From Ignavibacteriota bacterium (GTDB taxonomy: Bacteria; Bacteroidota; Ignavibacteria; Tepidaquicellales; Tepidaquicellaceae): a DNA stretch of 8,439 bases. Where the stretch lies: assembly GCA_003158365.1 (NCBI GenBank), contig PMIW01000155.1, forward strand, positions 1 to 8,439. Direction: 5' to 3'. Below the pieces are notes generated by a model that saw only the letters and a list, made by a program, of their open reading frames with translations, ran no database searches and was not told the origin of the DNA. Every line of letters starts with the position of its first letter. Position 1 is the stretch's first letter. Below are positions 1-6,442 of the stretch, piece by piece. A program made the translations under genes and the position numbers.

Positions 1-844
1 TCATTTATTATTCAAAGATAAAGAGAAGAATAAGTTCATCGCCATATTGAACGGCTGCGAAAAAATCCGTGACGGGAAGAAGATATATGTTTCCTGCGAT
101 GGTGTCAGTTTCGGAGGTTTTCTCTGGAGAGAAAGACTGAATGTCGTGGATTACATAAATTCCGTAAATTCTTTCAAAAAATATCTGCTGGAAAACAAGT
201 TCGATTCCTGCATTATAAGAAACCAGCCGTTTTTGTACGAGAAACATCCGAATGAAGAATATGAATATTCACTTATCAACCAGGGCTTCTTCATTTCGAG
301 CCATTCGATTACTAATATTATTAGCCTTAACGAATTTGAATTTGAAAAGCTTACTAATCCAAAAAAAAGAGCAATCCAGAAATCTGAAAAAAAAATTGAA
401 ATTAAAATGCTGGATGAAAATATAGACGCGGAATCTTTAAAGGCATACTATGACGTGCTTTTCAGGAATCGCCAGAAAAAAAATGTCACACCTACTCATT
501 CTTTGGAGGAGCTTGTATACCTGAAACAAAATCTTCCCGGAAGAATTATTCTGTTCTCGGCAGAAATTGACGGTACAATTGCAGGAGTTTGTATTCTATT
601 CCTGATTAAAAATGATGTTGTTCTTAATTTTTATCTCGCTACAGATGAAATCTACAAAAAAGAAAGGGTTGCGGATTTCTTACTGTACAAGTCAATAGAA
701 TGGGCAAAGGAAAGCGAATACAGGCTGTATGACATCGGAACTTCTAATGTAGGAAATAACTTTCTGGAAGGACTTTTTGAATTTAAAAAGAAATTTATGG
801 CAAACGGTTTCTTAAGAAAAACTTTTGAACTGCATATTACTTAA
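1..844 (+). CDS. GNAT/FemAB-type N-acyltransferase, 5' end outside window
   Basis: The reading frame is open from base 2, so the gene begins upstream of the window; 280 codons are visible before the TAA at 842-844. The TTG at 47 is not needed as a start, because the codons before it (LFKDKEKNKFIAI) continue a typical beta strand of this family. A SFGGFLW segment near the N-terminal side and YDIGTSN followed by LFEFKKKFMANG near the C-terminus match the FemAB-like/Acetyltransf_6 branch of the GNAT fold. FemAB-like proteins usually have about 330-350 residues, so roughly 50-70 residues are probably missing. The family moves an acyl or aminoacyl group onto an amine. In this glycan operon the acceptor may be an amino sugar, but the substrate cannot be read from the sequence. 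The next gene starts 26 bases downstream. Family is fairly certain; specificity unknown. Confidence 0.8.
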   Translation, partial: HLLFKDKEKNKFIAILNGCEKIRDGKKIYVSCDGVSFGGFLWRERLNVVDYINSVNSFKKYLLENKFDSCIIRNQPFLYEKHPNEEYEYSLINQGFFISSHSITNIISLNEFEFEKLTNPKKRAIQKSEKKIEIKMLDENIDAESLKAYYDVLFRNRQKKNVTPTHSLEELVYLKQNLPGRIILFSAEIDGTIAGVCILFLIKNDVVLNFYLATDEIYKKERVADFLLYKSIEWAKESEYRLYDIGTSNVGNNFLEGLFEFKKKFMANGFLRKTFELHIT

Positions 845-870
845 TATATATTAAACCATACAAATTATTT

Positions 871-1839
871 ATGACTATTAAAAACAAAAGAATATTACTG
901 ACCGGAGGCGGAGGATTTATTGGAAGTAAGCTCGCCGAGTCGCTTGGGGCGGAAAACGAAATTCTCGTTTATGATATTTTCAAAAGAGATTCTTTGAAAT
1001 ATAAAAAAATAAATCCGAAACATATTAAAGTAATCGACGGGGATATACTTGATTTCGATAAACTGAAAAATGCCTGCGAAGATTTCAGACCGCAGATAGC
1101 AGTTCACCTTGCTGCCATTGCAGGCGTCGATACTGTTATTAAAAATCCCGTAAAAACTATGGATATAAACATAGTCGGTACAATGAATTTCCTCAAATCA
1201 ATAAATAAATATTCCCATATTCTCGAAAGAGTTGCAAATTTTTCAACGAGTGAAGTGCTCGGAGCTTATTCCTATAAATCCAGCGAGAAATCGGGAACGA
1301 ATTTTGCTCCCGTCGGCGAAGCACGCTGGACTTACTCTGTTAGTAAGGTTGCCGGCGAGCATATGATGTACAGCTTTTATAAGGAATATGGTTATCCTGT
1401 TGTCACTGTAAGACCTTTTAATATATACGGTCCCGGGCAAATCGGCGAGGGAGCAATCCAGATATTTATAAAGAATGCCGTTAAAAATAAAAATATCGAA
1501 ATACACGGAGACGGAGACCAGATACGCTCCTGGTGCTATATTGATGATATGATGGACGGTATAATGCTGTGCCTTACAAATAAAAAAGCAGTCGGAGAAA
1601 TTTTTAACATAGGCAATCCGAAAGGAACAGTCACTATAACCTCCCTTGCTGAAAAGATTGTATCCCTGTGCAGGACAAAATCAAAAATAGTTTATGTACC
1701 TAAAAATTACGTCGATGTCGAATTGAGAATTCCCACAATTGATAAGGCATACAAACTTCTCGGATTCAAGCCTAAAGTGGATTTGAACACGGGAATTAAA
1801 AGGACATTTGCGTGGTACAAAAAATGGTTAAGTAATTAA
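871..1839 (+). CDS. NAD-dependent sugar-nucleotide epimerase/dehydratase/decarboxylase (extended SDR)
   Basis: A complete extended short-chain dehydrogenase/reductase of 322 residues, the usual length. The Rossmann nucleotide-binding motif G12-x2-G15-x2-G18 is followed by an acidic D35 at the end of the second strand, which favours NAD+ over NADP+. The active site is visible as S125-T-S-E128 and Y155-x3-K159, then RPFNIYGPG and a substrate-side HGDGDQIRSWCYIDD segment. The T-S-E arrangement, and R-W-T-Y-S-V-S-K around the catalytic tyrosine, resemble the UDP-glucuronate decarboxylase half of ArnA and UXS-type enzymes. Many sugar epimerases share parts of this, so the exact reaction is open. 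The start is ATG with no clear Shine-Dalgarno sequence. The next gene, a formyltransferase, begins 6 bases after the stop and in the same frame, which strengthens the ArnA-like reading. Likely role: cytoplasmic making of a modified nucleotide sugar for the surface glycan. Confidence 0.9.
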   Translation: MTIKNKRILLTGGGGFIGSKLAESLGAENEILVYDIFKRDSLKYKKINPKHIKVIDGDILDFDKLKNACEDFRPQIAVHLAAIAGVDTVIKNPVKTMDINIVGTMNFLKSINKYSHILERVANFSTSEVLGAYSYKSSEKSGTNFAPVGEARWTYSVSKVAGEHMMYSFYKEYGYPVVTVRPFNIYGPGQIGEGAIQIFIKNAVKNKNIEIHGDGDQIRSWCYIDDMMDGIMLCLTNKKAVGEIFNIGNPKGTVTITSLAEKIVSLCRTKSKIVYVPKNYVDVELRIPTIDKAYKLLGFKPKVDLNTGIKRTFAWYKKWLSN

Positions 1840-1845
1840 ATATTC

Positions 1846-2775
1846 TTGAATAAAAATAAAACGAAATATTTCTTTCTTGCCCACGGAGTTATGGGTCTCG
1901 AATGTCTGAAAGGATTAATAAAAAATAATTATTCCCCGGAATCCGTTGTAGTTCATAAAGATTTCGAACTCGGGAAAAAATATGATGATTTTTACATGCC
2001 AATAGAAAACCTATGCAAAGATAACGGTATAAACCTGATTAAGGCAGGTAAGCTAAACGAATATAAAAATAATTTTGAAGGTTTTGATTTCGGAATTTGT
2101 GTCGGCTTTATGGAAATTATAAAAAATGATATTCTGGGAATCCCGAAACTCGGAATATTCAACCTGCATTGCGGAAAACTTCCGCAATACCGCGGCAGGG
2201 CCCCGATTTCAAGGACTATTATGGATGGAAATGAATTCCTCACAATGACACTTCATAAAATGGATGAAGGTGTCGATTCCGGTGAAATCCTGCTTGAACA
2301 GGAAATAAAAATAGAAACCGATGACGATGTAAATACGATGTACGGAAAATGCTGCGAAGAATCCTCCGATGTTATTTTCTCCGGAATAGAGAAAATAAAC
2401 AATGGTGAATTAGTTTTGAAGAAACAGGATTTATCTTTAAAACCTAAAGCAAATAAAAAAATCTCGGGCGAAGAGAGAATTATAAACTGGAATGATAATA
2501 TTACAAAGATACATAATTTAATTAGAGCAATCACTCCGCCATACCCCTGTGCATACAGTACATATGAAAGCAATATATATAAATTTGTAAAATCCGAAAT
2601 TTTTTCGATAGAAACATGTAATGCAAGAAATACTGGAGAAATATACTTTGTTGATGAAGATTATTTCCTAATAAACTGCGTAAACGGATTACTGAAAATA
2701 ACAGAGATATGGGACGCGGATAATTACATCATAAAACCTGAAGAAGTATTTAAACAGAGAGGAATCTTTAAATGA
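1846..2775 (+). CDS. Fmt/ArnA-type 10-formyltetrahydrofolate-dependent formyltransferase, probably acting on an amino sugar
   Basis: A 309-residue formyltransferase of the Fmt/ArnA N-terminal family. The catalytic triad is intact: N106 and H108 in FNLHCGKLPQYRGRAP, and D144 in MDEGVDSGEIL. The loop PQYRGRAP carries arginine as ArnA does, where many Met-tRNA formyltransferases have alanine. The N-terminus (FFLAHGVMG) and the C-terminal subdomain with INWNDNITKIHNLIRAITPPYPCAYS also look ArnA-like. The start is TTG at 1846: the next ATG, at residue 16, would remove the first Rossmann strand. There is no Shine-Dalgarno sequence, and the upstream stop is three codons earlier in the same frame, so translation probably depends on coupling to the epimerase gene. 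The stop overlaps the next start as ATGA. The likely product is an N-formylated nucleotide sugar. A housekeeping Met-tRNA formyltransferase is less likely, given the glycan context and these motifs. Confidence 0.87.
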   Translation: MNKNKTKYFFLAHGVMGLECLKGLIKNNYSPESVVVHKDFELGKKYDDFYMPIENLCKDNGINLIKAGKLNEYKNNFEGFDFGICVGFMEIIKNDILGIPKLGIFNLHCGKLPQYRGRAPISRTIMDGNEFLTMTLHKMDEGVDSGEILLEQEIKIETDDDVNTMYGKCCEESSDVIFSGIEKINNGELVLKKQDLSLKPKANKKISGEERIINWNDNITKIHNLIRAITPPYPCAYSTYESNIYKFVKSEIFSIETCNARNTGEIYFVDEDYFLINCVNGLLKITEIWDADNYIIKPEEVFKQRGIFK

Positions 2776-3509
2776 AAATAATTGACGGGCATATTCACAT
2801 CGGTAAATGGAGTAATATTTTTTTCAATTATGAAACAACCGTTTCCCAGGCAATTGATATAATGAAATCTTCAGGGGTCGAAGCCGCTGTGTGCCTTCCT
2901 ACAGATGCTACCCCGAATGAAAAACTGTTTAATGAGATCAAAGGTCAAAAAGAATTCAAGTTTTACTTCGCAGCATGGATTAATCCCGAGGATAAAGAGC
3001 TTGACGGCTTTCTGGAAAAAAACTTAAGAGGTATTTCTCTGTTCAAAATTCATCCTTCCGTACAGAAAAAAAGAGTAACAGATAATTCATATAAAAAATA
3101 TATAGAATCAGCACTCGAAAATAAAAAACCTGTAGTAATTCACTGCGGCAGGTGGAAAGAAGTTGCTTCATATGAGCACGCTCTTGAACTTTCAAAGAAA
3201 TATCCGGATTTAAAAATAATATTGGCACATCTGGGCGGCGACCAGCCCTCACTTTACCTTGAGTGTGCAAGTGAAGTAAAAAAAATAAATTCAAACAATA
3301 TTTATCTTGGCACCGAATCTGTCCGCGAATTCTATTTTGTCAACAAAGTCGTAAAAACAGTCGGAGCAGATAAAGTAATTTTCGGAAGTGACTATAATCT
3401 CGGACTGCCAAAAATGTACATACCAATCGTGGAAAGCCTTGATATTACTGAATCAGACAAGGAATTGATTTTTTCAGGTAACTTATTAAGAATTCTTAAC
3501 AATGCATAA
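2772..3509 (+). CDS. Metal-dependent TIM-barrel hydrolase, amidohydrolase-2 family
   Basis: A 245-residue protein of the amidohydrolase superfamily (amidohydrolase-2/ACMSD-like), slightly short for the family but with all expected metal-site motifs in order: D-G-H7-I-H9 on strand 1, FKIH94P, VVIH124CG, ILAH153LGG and FGSD207. Such enzymes bind one or two divalent metals and catalyse hydrolysis or non-oxidative decarboxylation of small molecules. ATG 2772 overlaps the formyltransferase stop (ATGA), and AGAGAGGA at 2756-2763, eight bases upstream, is the clearest ribosome binding site in the glycan operon. There is no signal peptide, so it acts in the cytoplasm. Coupling to the formyltransferase suggests it handles the same sugar intermediate or a side product, but this is inference. 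It could instead be a lactonase or a deacylase. Family assignment is firm; substrate unknown. Confidence 0.85.
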   Translation: MKIIDGHIHIGKWSNIFFNYETTVSQAIDIMKSSGVEAAVCLPTDATPNEKLFNEIKGQKEFKFYFAAWINPEDKELDGFLEKNLRGISLFKIHPSVQKKRVTDNSYKKYIESALENKKPVVIHCGRWKEVASYEHALELSKKYPDLKIILAHLGGDQPSLYLECASEVKKINSNNIYLGTESVREFYFVNKVVKTVGADKVIFGSDYNLGLPKMYIPIVESLDITESDKELIFSGNLLRILNNA

Positions 3510-3515
3510 CTTTAT

Positions 3516-4577
3516 TTGAAAAAACCCGTAAAAATATTACATATTGCTCCGCAGAATTTTGCAGGAATGCCGATTGATTTCGTTAATATGCATAGGTCTT
3601 TCGGAATCGAATCAAGATTAATCACGATCTATAAAAACACACTTAATTTCGAAGAAGATATTTCCATTAACCTCCCTATCAGCGCAGGCAAGCTTGCAAA
3701 AAAATGGCGAGACAGTAAAATAGATGAACTGAAATTCTATGAACCGAAAAACTTTTTCGAATCAACATATTTTAAATTACGGGATTTCAAAAACAGAAGC
3801 AAAATTACTCATTACATAGATCAGTATAAACTGTTTGATTATGATGTTTATCATTTCGACGGCGGTATGGATTTATTCAGGGATTTACGGTTCGCAAAAG
3901 ATTTAAAAAACCTCGGGAAAAAAATTGTCTGCTGTTATTTCGGCAGCGACCTGAGAACACGCGGAATATTTAAGGACCTCGATGAAATGAGTGATTTAAA
4001 TCTTACGGTCGAATTCGACCACCTTGCGCTGTATAAGGACCTGAATTATCTTTTTTTCCCGTTTGATTTGAAAGATTACCAGTATCTTTTTAAATTCAGT
4101 CCTAAAATTAAAATCATACACTCCCCAACCAACAGAAAATTTAAGGGAACAGATAAAATTTTGAAGGTAATTGCAGAGTTGAAGAAAGAAAGAGATTTTG
4201 AATTTCATTTAGTTGAAAATATGGAGCGTGAAAAACTTCTCAAATTAAAAAAAGACTGCAATCTCGCAATAGACCAGGTTAGCGGTGATATGGGAGGTTC
4301 GGGCTACGGAAAAAATTCAATAGAAAATCTTGCAATGGGATTGCCGACCATCACGGAATTTAATGATGATTATCTTAAATTTATACCTGAAAACCCTTTT
4401 GTTACCTGTAATATAGACTCGCTGAAGGAATCACTTGTGAAAATAATCGATAATCCCGGAATTTTGAAAACATATTCCGAAAAAGGCAGGGCATGGGTCG
4501 AGAAATATCATTCATTCGAATCGGTAAACAATAAATTAATGGAATTATACAGACATAAAGGAATTATTGTTGAATAA
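3516..4577 (+). CDS. GT-B fold glycosyltransferase (GT4/family 1-like)
   Basis: A 353-residue protein with the two-domain layout of GT-B glycosyltransferases. The N-terminus KPVKILHIAPQNFAGMPIDF is a first Rossmann strand and glycine loop. The C-terminal half has a GGSGYGKNSIENLAMGLPTI stretch (residues 260-279), equivalent to the nucleotide-sugar site, with E270 in the position of the conserved family glutamate. It ends with YSEKGRAWVEKYHSFESV, the usual closing helix. The start is TTG at 3516; the next ATG, about 17 codons later, would delete strand 1. No Shine-Dalgarno sequence is seen; the gap from the preceding stop is 6 bases. No membrane segment is obvious, so it probably works at the cytoplasmic face of the inner membrane, adding one sugar to a lipid-linked oligosaccharide. 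Donor and acceptor cannot be told. The N-terminal domain is divergent, so exact family placement is uncertain. Confidence 0.78.
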   Translation: MKKPVKILHIAPQNFAGMPIDFVNMHRSFGIESRLITIYKNTLNFEEDISINLPISAGKLAKKWRDSKIDELKFYEPKNFFESTYFKLRDFKNRSKITHYIDQYKLFDYDVYHFDGGMDLFRDLRFAKDLKNLGKKIVCCYFGSDLRTRGIFKDLDEMSDLNLTVEFDHLALYKDLNYLFFPFDLKDYQYLFKFSPKIKIIHSPTNRKFKGTDKILKVIAELKKERDFEFHLVENMEREKLLKLKKDCNLAIDQVSGDMGGSGYGKNSIENLAMGLPTITEFNDDYLKFIPENPFVTCNIDSLKESLVKIIDNPGILKTYSEKGRAWVEKYHSFESVNNKLMELYRHKGIIVE

Positions 4578-6051
4578 TTCCAAATCACATATTAAAGAAT
4601 TATTATCACACACTGCTATATACGGTGTCGGCATAATGCTGAATAAGTTTTTATCGTTTTTGCTAATCCCGGTATATACTTATTTCTTTTCACCTGCGGA
4701 TTTGGGATTATATAATTTAATCCAGTCTCTCTGGCTGTTCATCATTCTGATTTATGTTTACGGAATGGAAACATCCTTCATAAGATTTTTTATAGATGCA
4801 AAAGAAGATAAAGTAAAAACGGAAATTTATTCGACATCTCTCCTTTTAATCACACTGACATCGCTGATATTTTCCGTAATAATTTATTTGCTCGCCGGTA
4901 CGGTCAGTAATTTTATAGGATTTGAAAATATTGAAAAAGGAAAATACCTGATTAAAATCCTGAGTGTCCTTCTGTTTTTCGATACAATTTCGCGGTTTCC
5001 TTTACTGCTTCTGCGCGCCGAACTTAAAGCAAAGACATATTTTATTCTCACGGTTTCTTCATTAATCATTAATCTTGTATTTAATGTAGTTTTCATAATC
5101 ATATTTAAATTTAATGTCGAAGCAATTCTTTACAGTTATATAATTTCGGTTATCTTCACATTATTTGTTGGTCTGATAATCACAAAAAAATTCTTTACAT
5201 TCAAATTTTCATTTAAGGAGGCAAAAGAACTTGTTATCTACGGGAATAAATTTATTTACTTCGGGCTTTTTCTATTACTTATAGATGTATCGGACAGGTT
5301 TTTTCTGAAATACTATTTTGATGAAAGCATTGTCGGGATTTACAGTGCTAACTACAGGCTGGGAACGGTGATGAGTCTTGCAATAGCGGCATTTCGGTTT
5401 TCGTGGACCCCTTATTTTCTTAACCTGTCGGAAAATCCGGAGAACAAAAAAATAATCTCAAATACTTTCACGTATTTTATATTTGCAGGACTTTTCCTGT
5501 TTTTATTTTTTGTATTTTTTACCGAGCCGGTGGTGAAATTTACTTTCGGAGGTTACAGTCTTCTCGACCCAAAATATTACAGCGGACTTGTAATAATACC
5601 AATAATATTATTATCATATTTCTTCTCAGGCTTGTTCGCAAATCTGAATGTTGTTCCTTTTTATACAAATAAGACTTCAATTTTATTTTATATTTCACTC
5701 GAAGGACTCATAATAAATGTGTTACTTAATATAATATTAATACCAAAATTCGAAATGCTTGGAGCTGCTTACTCGACACTGGTTACTTATGCAATAATGT
5801 TTCTTCATATTTATTTCGTATCGCAGAAACTGTATCACATCAAATACGAATGGCGCTCGATATCGATTCTGTCTGCATCTGCGCTGATTTTACTTTCAGC
5901 TTTTTATTATACTAAATATTACCTGTCTCTTAATTCAAATCTAAAAATTCTTGTCTATTTCGTCCTATTAATCGTTTTTATACTCATTTCTAACTTGTTT
6001 AAAATCGTCAAAATAAGTAGCGTAAAATTACTAGTTAGAAAAGATGCCTAA
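4567..6051 (+). CDS. Wzx-like polysaccharide/oligosaccharide flippase (MOP superfamily)
   Basis: A 494-residue, highly hydrophobic protein with about 12-14 membrane segments, the size and layout of Wzx/RfbX O-antigen and capsule flippases. The N-terminus has the family-typical AIYGVGIMLNKFLSFLLIPV helix followed by YTYFFSPADLGLYNL; an amphipathic ANYRLGTVMSLAIAAFRFSW segment lies mid-protein. It would move the finished lipid-linked glycan from the cytoplasmic to the outer face of the inner membrane. It overlaps the end of the glycosyltransferase gene by 11 bases. Two TTG codons follow each other at 4567 and 4570; AAAGGA at 4557-4562 is better placed for the second (7-base spacer), so the true start may be 4570. 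It is the last gene of the glycan operon, and an intrinsic terminator lies about 130 bases after its stop. Confidence 0.9.
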   Translation: MLNNSKSHIKELLSHTAIYGVGIMLNKFLSFLLIPVYTYFFSPADLGLYNLIQSLWLFIILIYVYGMETSFIRFFIDAKEDKVKTEIYSTSLLLITLTSLIFSVIIYLLAGTVSNFIGFENIEKGKYLIKILSVLLFFDTISRFPLLLLRAELKAKTYFILTVSSLIINLVFNVVFIIIFKFNVEAILYSYIISVIFTLFVGLIITKKFFTFKFSFKEAKELVIYGNKFIYFGLFLLLIDVSDRFFLKYYFDESIVGIYSANYRLGTVMSLAIAAFRFSWTPYFLNLSENPENKKIISNTFTYFIFAGLFLFLFFVFFTEPVVKFTFGGYSLLDPKYYSGLVIIPIILLSYFFSGLFANLNVVPFYTNKTSILFYISLEGLIINVLLNIILIPKFEMLGAAYSTLVTYAIMFLHIYFVSQKLYHIKYEWRSISILSASALILLSAFYYTKYYLSLNSNLKILVYFVLLIVFILISNLFKIVKISSVKLLVRKDA

Positions 6052-6075
6052 AGTATAGCTTTAAGAATTTTTCTC

Positions 6076-6106
6076 TTGACATTTATTTATATAGTAGTTA
6101 TGTTTG
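6076..6106 (+). promoter_or_regulatory. Bacteroidota-type housekeeping promoter
   Basis: TTGACA at 6076-6081 and TATGTTTG at 6099-6106 match the Bacteroidota consensus (TTG at about -33, TAnnTTTG at about -7), with 20 bases between TTG and the -7 box. The predicted transcript start is near 6111-6114. No gene starts directly after it: the next strong signal is a terminator at 6183, and hsp20 starts at 6443 behind its own promoter. The match is good, but AT-rich DNA produces such motifs by chance. Confidence 0.6.
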
Positions 6107-6110
6107 TATT

Positions 6111-6220
6111 GGATAGTAATTGTGCAAGATGTTAAGATGAGTGTTACAAAAAAATAAGATTTACCCTTTCTTATTTTACAGTATCCAGTCACCCCGCAAC
6201 CAGTGACTGGATTTTTTTTT
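6111..6220 (+). ncRNA. Candidate small RNA of about 110 nt
   Basis: A promoter matching the Bacteroidota consensus directs transcription into a stretch that ends in a strong intrinsic terminator, with no credible reading frame between them. The predicted RNA has an AT-rich hairpin (arms AAAATAAG 6151-6158 and CTTATTTT 6170-6177) and the terminator hairpin (6183-6212). Its extreme 5' end GGATA (6111-6115) is complementary to TATCC (6182-6186), so an alternative fold competing with the terminator stem is possible. I do not recognise SRP RNA, tmRNA, 6S or RNase P features. The alternative is that this is only the 3' untranslated tail of the flippase mRNA. Confidence 0.4.
6183..6220 (+). terminator. 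Strong intrinsic terminator
   Basis: A perfect 10-bp stem, ATCCAGTCAC (6183-6192) pairing with GTGACTGGAT (6203-6212), with a 10-base loop, runs directly into nine T residues (6212-6220). The T-run is only on the + strand side. It closes the glycan operon and, if the promoter at 6076 is active, the short transcript starting there. It insulates hsp20 from the upstream genes. Confidence 0.93.
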
Positions 6221-6262
6221 GCATAAGACTTCTCAAATAAGGAATAAAAATTCACTTTAATA

Positions 6263-6317
6263 GAAATATATTTCATAGATAATCGAAAATATTTTCAGTA
6301 AAACTGAAATATTTTTC
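6263..6317. promoter_or_regulatory. Three phased AT-rich palindromes, candidate enhancer sites for a sigma-54 activator
   Basis: Three 12-base sites of the form GAAA-N4-TTTC occur at 6263-6274 (GAAATATATTTC), 6285-6296 (GAAAATATTTTC) and 6306-6317 (GAAATATTTTTC). The first two are perfect palindromes and the third is nearly so. Starts are 22 and 21 bases apart, about two helical turns, placing them on the same DNA face. TTTCAGT-AAA-ACTGAAA (6293-6309) also links sites two and three as an inverted repeat. They lie about 75-120 bases upstream of the predicted sigma-54 start site, the usual place for activator binding. AT-richness makes chance palindromes likely, so this is a moderate call. Confidence 0.5.
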
Positions 6318-6360
6318 TCGTTAATTCTGCTAATCCTCATTTTTATCCAAATTTTCACTT

Positions 6361-6375
6361 TGGCACGTATATTGC
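6361..6375 (+). promoter_or_regulatory. Sigma-54 (RpoN) -24/-12 promoter of hsp20
   Basis: TGGCACG at 6361-6367, four bases, then TTGC at 6372-6375 reproduces the sigma-54 consensus TGGCACG-N4-TTGC exactly, with the invariant GG and GC dinucleotides 12 bases apart. The predicted start is near 6387, giving an A-rich leader of about 56 bases before the hsp20 ATG. Sigma-54 promoters need an ATP-driven activator bound upstream, and candidate sites are at 6263-6317. No other sequence of this quality was seen in the window. Confidence 0.85.
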
Positions 6376-6428
6376 CTTTATATAAGCAAACACATTAAGT
6401 TTAAAATAAAAAAGTAAAAAATAAACAT

Positions 6429-6434
6429 AAGGAG
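6429..6434 (+). promoter_or_regulatory. Strong Shine-Dalgarno site of hsp20
   Basis: AAGGAG lies eight bases before the ATG at 6443. It stands out because several glycan genes upstream have no recognisable ribosome binding site, and it fixes the hsp20 start. Confidence 0.85.
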
Positions 6435-6442
6435 AATTAAAT

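Larger units (their letters stand above)
6052..6442. other. Intergenic signal-rich region between glycan operon and hsp20
   Basis: No protein-coding gene is supported in these 391 bases. From left to right they hold a Bacteroidota-type promoter, an AT-rich stem-loop, an intrinsic terminator, three evenly spaced AT-rich palindromes, a sigma-54 promoter and the hsp20 ribosome binding site. Each is listed separately. Short frames on either strand are below about 70 codons, AT-biased and overlap these signals. Confidence 0.8.

Noticed and set aside
47..49. TTG as the start of the first acyltransferase gene
   Set aside because: The frame is open to the window edge and the upstream codons continue a family-typical beta strand; the visible protein is also shorter than the family norm.
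361..483. Three poly-A tracts of 8-9 bases in the acyltransferase gene (361-368, 387-395, 476-483), possible slippage switches
   Set aside because: They encode lysine-rich segments expected in AT-rich DNA; the frame is intact and nothing else points to phase variation.
3222..3240. TTGGCACATCTGGGC resembling a sigma-54 element
   Set aside because: It lacks TTGC at the right spacing and lies inside the amidohydrolase gene, encoding its conserved LAHLGG motif.
6151..6177. AAAATAAG/CTTATTTT hairpin as a minus-strand terminator (a T-run follows on that strand)
   Set aside because: No minus-strand gene is present for it to serve; the stem is entirely AT-rich apart from one pair and could be chance.
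6061..6276. A 71-codon minus-strand reading frame
   Set aside because: It runs through the terminator and promoter signals, has no ribosome binding site and no recognisable domain.
6372..6403. Alternative Bacteroidota-type promoter for hsp20 (TTG 6372-6374, TAAGTTTA 6396-6403)
   Set aside because: The -7 box has a mismatch at its last base and the TTG is part of the far better sigma-54 element; kept only as a possibility.
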